From NCBI GenBank assembly GCA_026419835.1, contig JAOAKQ010000002.1, positions 268,015 through 332,014 of the forward strand: a stretch of DNA of 64,000 nt. Reading direction: 5' to 3'. Numbering within the stretch: position 1 is the first letter of the stretch; every line of letters starts with the position of its first letter. Below are positions 62,187-64,000 of the stretch, one piece after another. A model generated the notes under the pieces. It worked only from the letters and a program-made list of their open reading frames with translations. It was not told where the DNA came from and made no database searches. This DNA comes from Sulfolobales archaeon (GTDB lineage: Archaea; Thermoproteota; Thermoprotei_A; Sulfolobales; NBVN01). The position numbers and the translations under genes are program-made.

Positions 62187-64000
62187 CTACACGCCTAAAG
62201 ACTCCCCGCAAGTGCCGACCGGCTGCTTCACGCTCAAGCTTCTTCGTATCTCTATTTCAGCTAGCGTGGATAGCGGTAGCACTACGGCGAGGTCGTAGGG
62301 GAACTCGTCGCCGACCTTCTCGACGAGCCTCATCAGCCTCGCCGTGTACTGAGACGTTAGGAGCTGGGGACATACCCTCCCGACCGCCTCCAGTGCTGCG
62401 ATCCCCTTACTCGTTGGGACTAGGTGCTGCCTACGCCTACTGATCACCACGTACCCGTGCCTCCTGTTGTTCTCTATCGCTCTAGCGTACGTTGAAGGTC
62501 TGCCTATCCCCTCCTCCCTCATTCTTCTAATTACCTCGCTCAGCGTCATCAAGCTAGTTCTAGAGCCGCGGTACACTCTGACATCCTTGGGCTTCACTAC
62601 GGACGGTCCATCGGGGAGGTCCGCCAGCTCGATCCGCGAGACCTTGGTGAAACCTTCTTCAACTACCCGCACCGGCAGTCTAGCCGTAGCTATTTCCCTA
62701 CCCGAAGACCTGAGGGAGTAGACCCTGAACAGAATCTTGGAGGGGGCCATCTGGCTCGCGATGAACCTCCTGAAGACCAGCTTGTACGCCTCGTAGTGCT
62801 TTCTAGATAGCGGGGCGCCCAGCTGGATGGACTCGAGCTCTATGTCCTCCAGAGGTCTAGTGGGTCTTATGGCTTCGTGAGCACCGCCGGAGCCCCAGGT
62901 CCTGGGGCTGAACAGGTTTTCAATACCTAGGGACTCGAGGTAGGTTCTAGCTAGCTCTATTCCGTAGCTCGAAACTCTGGTAGACGGGGTTCTGTGGTAG
63001 GTTATGAAGCCAGCCTCGTAGAGGTCTTGGAGAATCTTCATGACGTCGCCCGGCGAGAGCCTCAGGTACCTACCGAGTTCTTCGAGCGCCGTGTCCGTAG
63101 TGTAGGGAGGCTTCGGGTAGGCGGTCTCAACCTCCTCAGCTACCGGAGCGACTTCGATGCCGTTGCTCAGCTCCCTCCTCAGCTCCTCGGCCTCCTCCCT
63201 ACTACCGGCGTAGAGCTTCACACCTAGCTCTCCTCGAGGTAGCTCGACCGAGACTACGTAGCTTGCGTTACGCAGGTACTCCCCGTATCTTTCAGCTACC
63301 CACGAAAGAACTGGTGTCTGGACTCTACCACCACCAGCATTAGCATCTCCCAGGAGTTCCTTCAGGATGGAGCTGATCCCGAATCCAACGAGTCTATCGT
63401 CAACTCTTCGAACTACCTGAGATTTAACCAACTCCACGTTCACGTCCCTCATAGAGCTTAGACCGCTAACTACGCCGTGCCTAGTTATTTCGTGGAACTC
63501 GGCGCGCTTTATGTTCTCGTTGTACGGTCTCAGAGTTACGTAGACGTCGTAGGATATCTTCTCACCCTCCTCGTCGGCATCGGTAGCTACCACGACTAGC
63601 GAGGACTCCCTAGCTAGCTTCCTCAAGACCTTGACCGTCCTATCGCTACTGCGAACTCTCAGAGAGCCGCACCTAGGGCAACTGTCGACCTCATCGGTGA
63701 ACTGATGCCCGCAGCTTCTACACCTCCTCAAAACCGTGTACACGGGCTCTACGGCACCGTCCCTACTCACCCTAACTCCGTAGATGCCCGTATCCACGGC
63801 TAGGTCGAATAGGTGACCCAGAGTGGGCACTATAGTAGCTACGTAGTGAACCTGGCCTACCGAGACCACAGCTTCGTAAGCTACTACACCACCAGTGTAT
63901 CTCCTCCCACCACCGCCGAATATCCTAGCTATGGTCCTCGCCTTGGTTGGCGATTCGACTACTACTAGAGTAGGCACTATCCTAGAGATAGCGCTGTCCT
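62187..64000 (-). CDS. rgy: Reverse gyrase, topoisomerase module (partial, runs off the window)
   Basis: About 600 residues of type IA topoisomerase of the reverse-gyrase kind. The Toprim Glu lies in VVVESPTKARTIARIFG and the Toprim acidic motif in ATDADEEGEKISYD. Also present are a zinc finger C-R-S-C-G...C-P-R-C-G (about 84-100), GGGRVQTPVLSW, the active-site Tyr in FITYHRTPSTRVS (about 320) and GAHEAIRPTRP. A GTG at 63977 could start it, but the frame stays open to the window edge and this module is normally preceded by the helicase half. It is therefore best read as the C-terminal part of a full-length gene. Introduces positive supercoils; a hallmark of hyperthermophiles. Confidence 0.92.
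   Translation of the reverse strand, partial: DSAISRIVPTLVVVESPTKARTIARIFGGGGRRYTGGVVAYEAVVSVGQVHYVATIVPTLGHLFDLAVDTGIYGVRVSRDGAVEPVYTVLRRCRSCGHQFTDEVDSCPRCGSLRVRSSDRTVKVLRKLARESSLVVVATDADEEGEKISYDVYVTLRPYNENIKRAEFHEITRHGVVSGLSSMRDVNVELVKSQVVRRVDDRLVGFGISSILKELLGDANAGGGRVQTPVLSWVAERYGEYLRNASYVVSVELPRGELGVKLYAGSREEAEELRRELSNGIEVAPVAEEVETAYPKPPYTTDTALEELGRYLRLSPGDVMKILQDLYEAGFITYHRTPSTRVSSYGIELARTYLESLGIENLFSPRTWGSGGAHEAIRPTRPLEDIELESIQLGAPLSRKHYEAYKLVFRRFIASQMAPSKILFRVYSLRSSGREIATARLPVRVVEEGFTKVSRIELADLPDGPSVVKPKDVRVYRGSRTSLMTLSEVIRRMREEGIGRPSTYARAIENNRRHGYVVISRRRQHLVPTSKGIAALEAVGRVCPQLLTSQYTARLMRLVEKVGDEFPYDLAVVLPLSTLAEIEIRRSLSVKQPVGTCGESLGV

Noticed and set aside
1-64000. CRISPR arrays, insertion sequences, prophage genes
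   Set aside because: No regularly spaced repeats, transposase or integrase frames were found on either strand.

Overview
The window reads as a chromosome segment of a hyperthermophilic archaeon, most likely a member of the Thermoproteota (Crenarchaeota). Evidence for this is an A-type ATPase operon, large and small clamp-loader subunits, an Orc1/Cdc6 initiator, a group II chaperonin, bifunctional FBP aldolase/phosphatase, KEOPS Pcc1, NOG1, archaeal TATA boxes 25-30 bp upstream of starts (many apparently leaderless), GTG/TTG starts, archaeal C/D box sRNA genes and the topoisomerase half of a reverse gyrase. Genus cannot be read from the sequence. No IS element, prophage or CRISPR array was seen.

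Layout. 0-8.4 kb: a dihydroorotase-xdhC operon diverges from a molybdo-flavo-Fe/S hydroxylase (large, FAD and 2Fe-2S subunits) that continues into pcc1 and an ABC exporter. 8.4-16 kb: threonyl-tRNA synthetase, two unknown genes, an ArsA/Get3-like ATPase with two small partners, an unidentified GC-rich structured RNA, and a CstA-type transporter. 16-23.4 kb: nucleotidyltransferase, B12-binding radical SAM protein, biotin carrier, S9 peptidase, UPF0248 and a NOG1 GTPase. 23.5-30 kb: two related membrane proteins resembling the Ced DNA-import system, an acyltransferase, Orc1/Cdc6 with a winged-helix partner, and both RFC subunits. 30-37.4 kb: type IV pilus-like motor (GspE/GspF) diverging from a 1190-residue surface protein with six Ig-like repeats. 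37.8-39.7 kb: FBP aldolase/phosphatase and triosephosphate isomerase. 39.7-48.2 kb: full A-ATPase (H-I-K-E-C-F-A-B-D), whose proteolipid carries sodium-type ligands. 48.3-60 kb: UPF0216, MoeA, tRNA-Glu, a release-factor-1 family protein with GGW instead of GGQ, a short TFS-like zinc ribbon, an ATP-grasp ligase, thermosome, MoaD-like protein, SHMT, an RHH regulator beside a perfect 18-bp hairpin, a DedA-like protein and a ZPR1-type protein. 60-64 kb: GC-richer, with an AbrB-type regulator, a secreted protein and reverse gyrase running off the end.

How parts fit. Molybdenum-cofactor functions (XdhC, MoeA, MoaD-like) match the hydroxylase. FBP aldolase/phosphatase and TPI serve gluconeogenesis, SHMT one-carbon supply. 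RFC and Orc1/Cdc6 form a replication neighbourhood.

The most unusual observations are three C/D box sRNAs, a roughly 230-nt structured RNA that does not match the families I could check, three conserved genes whose evident N-termini have no ATG/GTG/TTG start, the GGW release-factor homologue, the Ced-like pair, and the 40-bp perfect hairpin.
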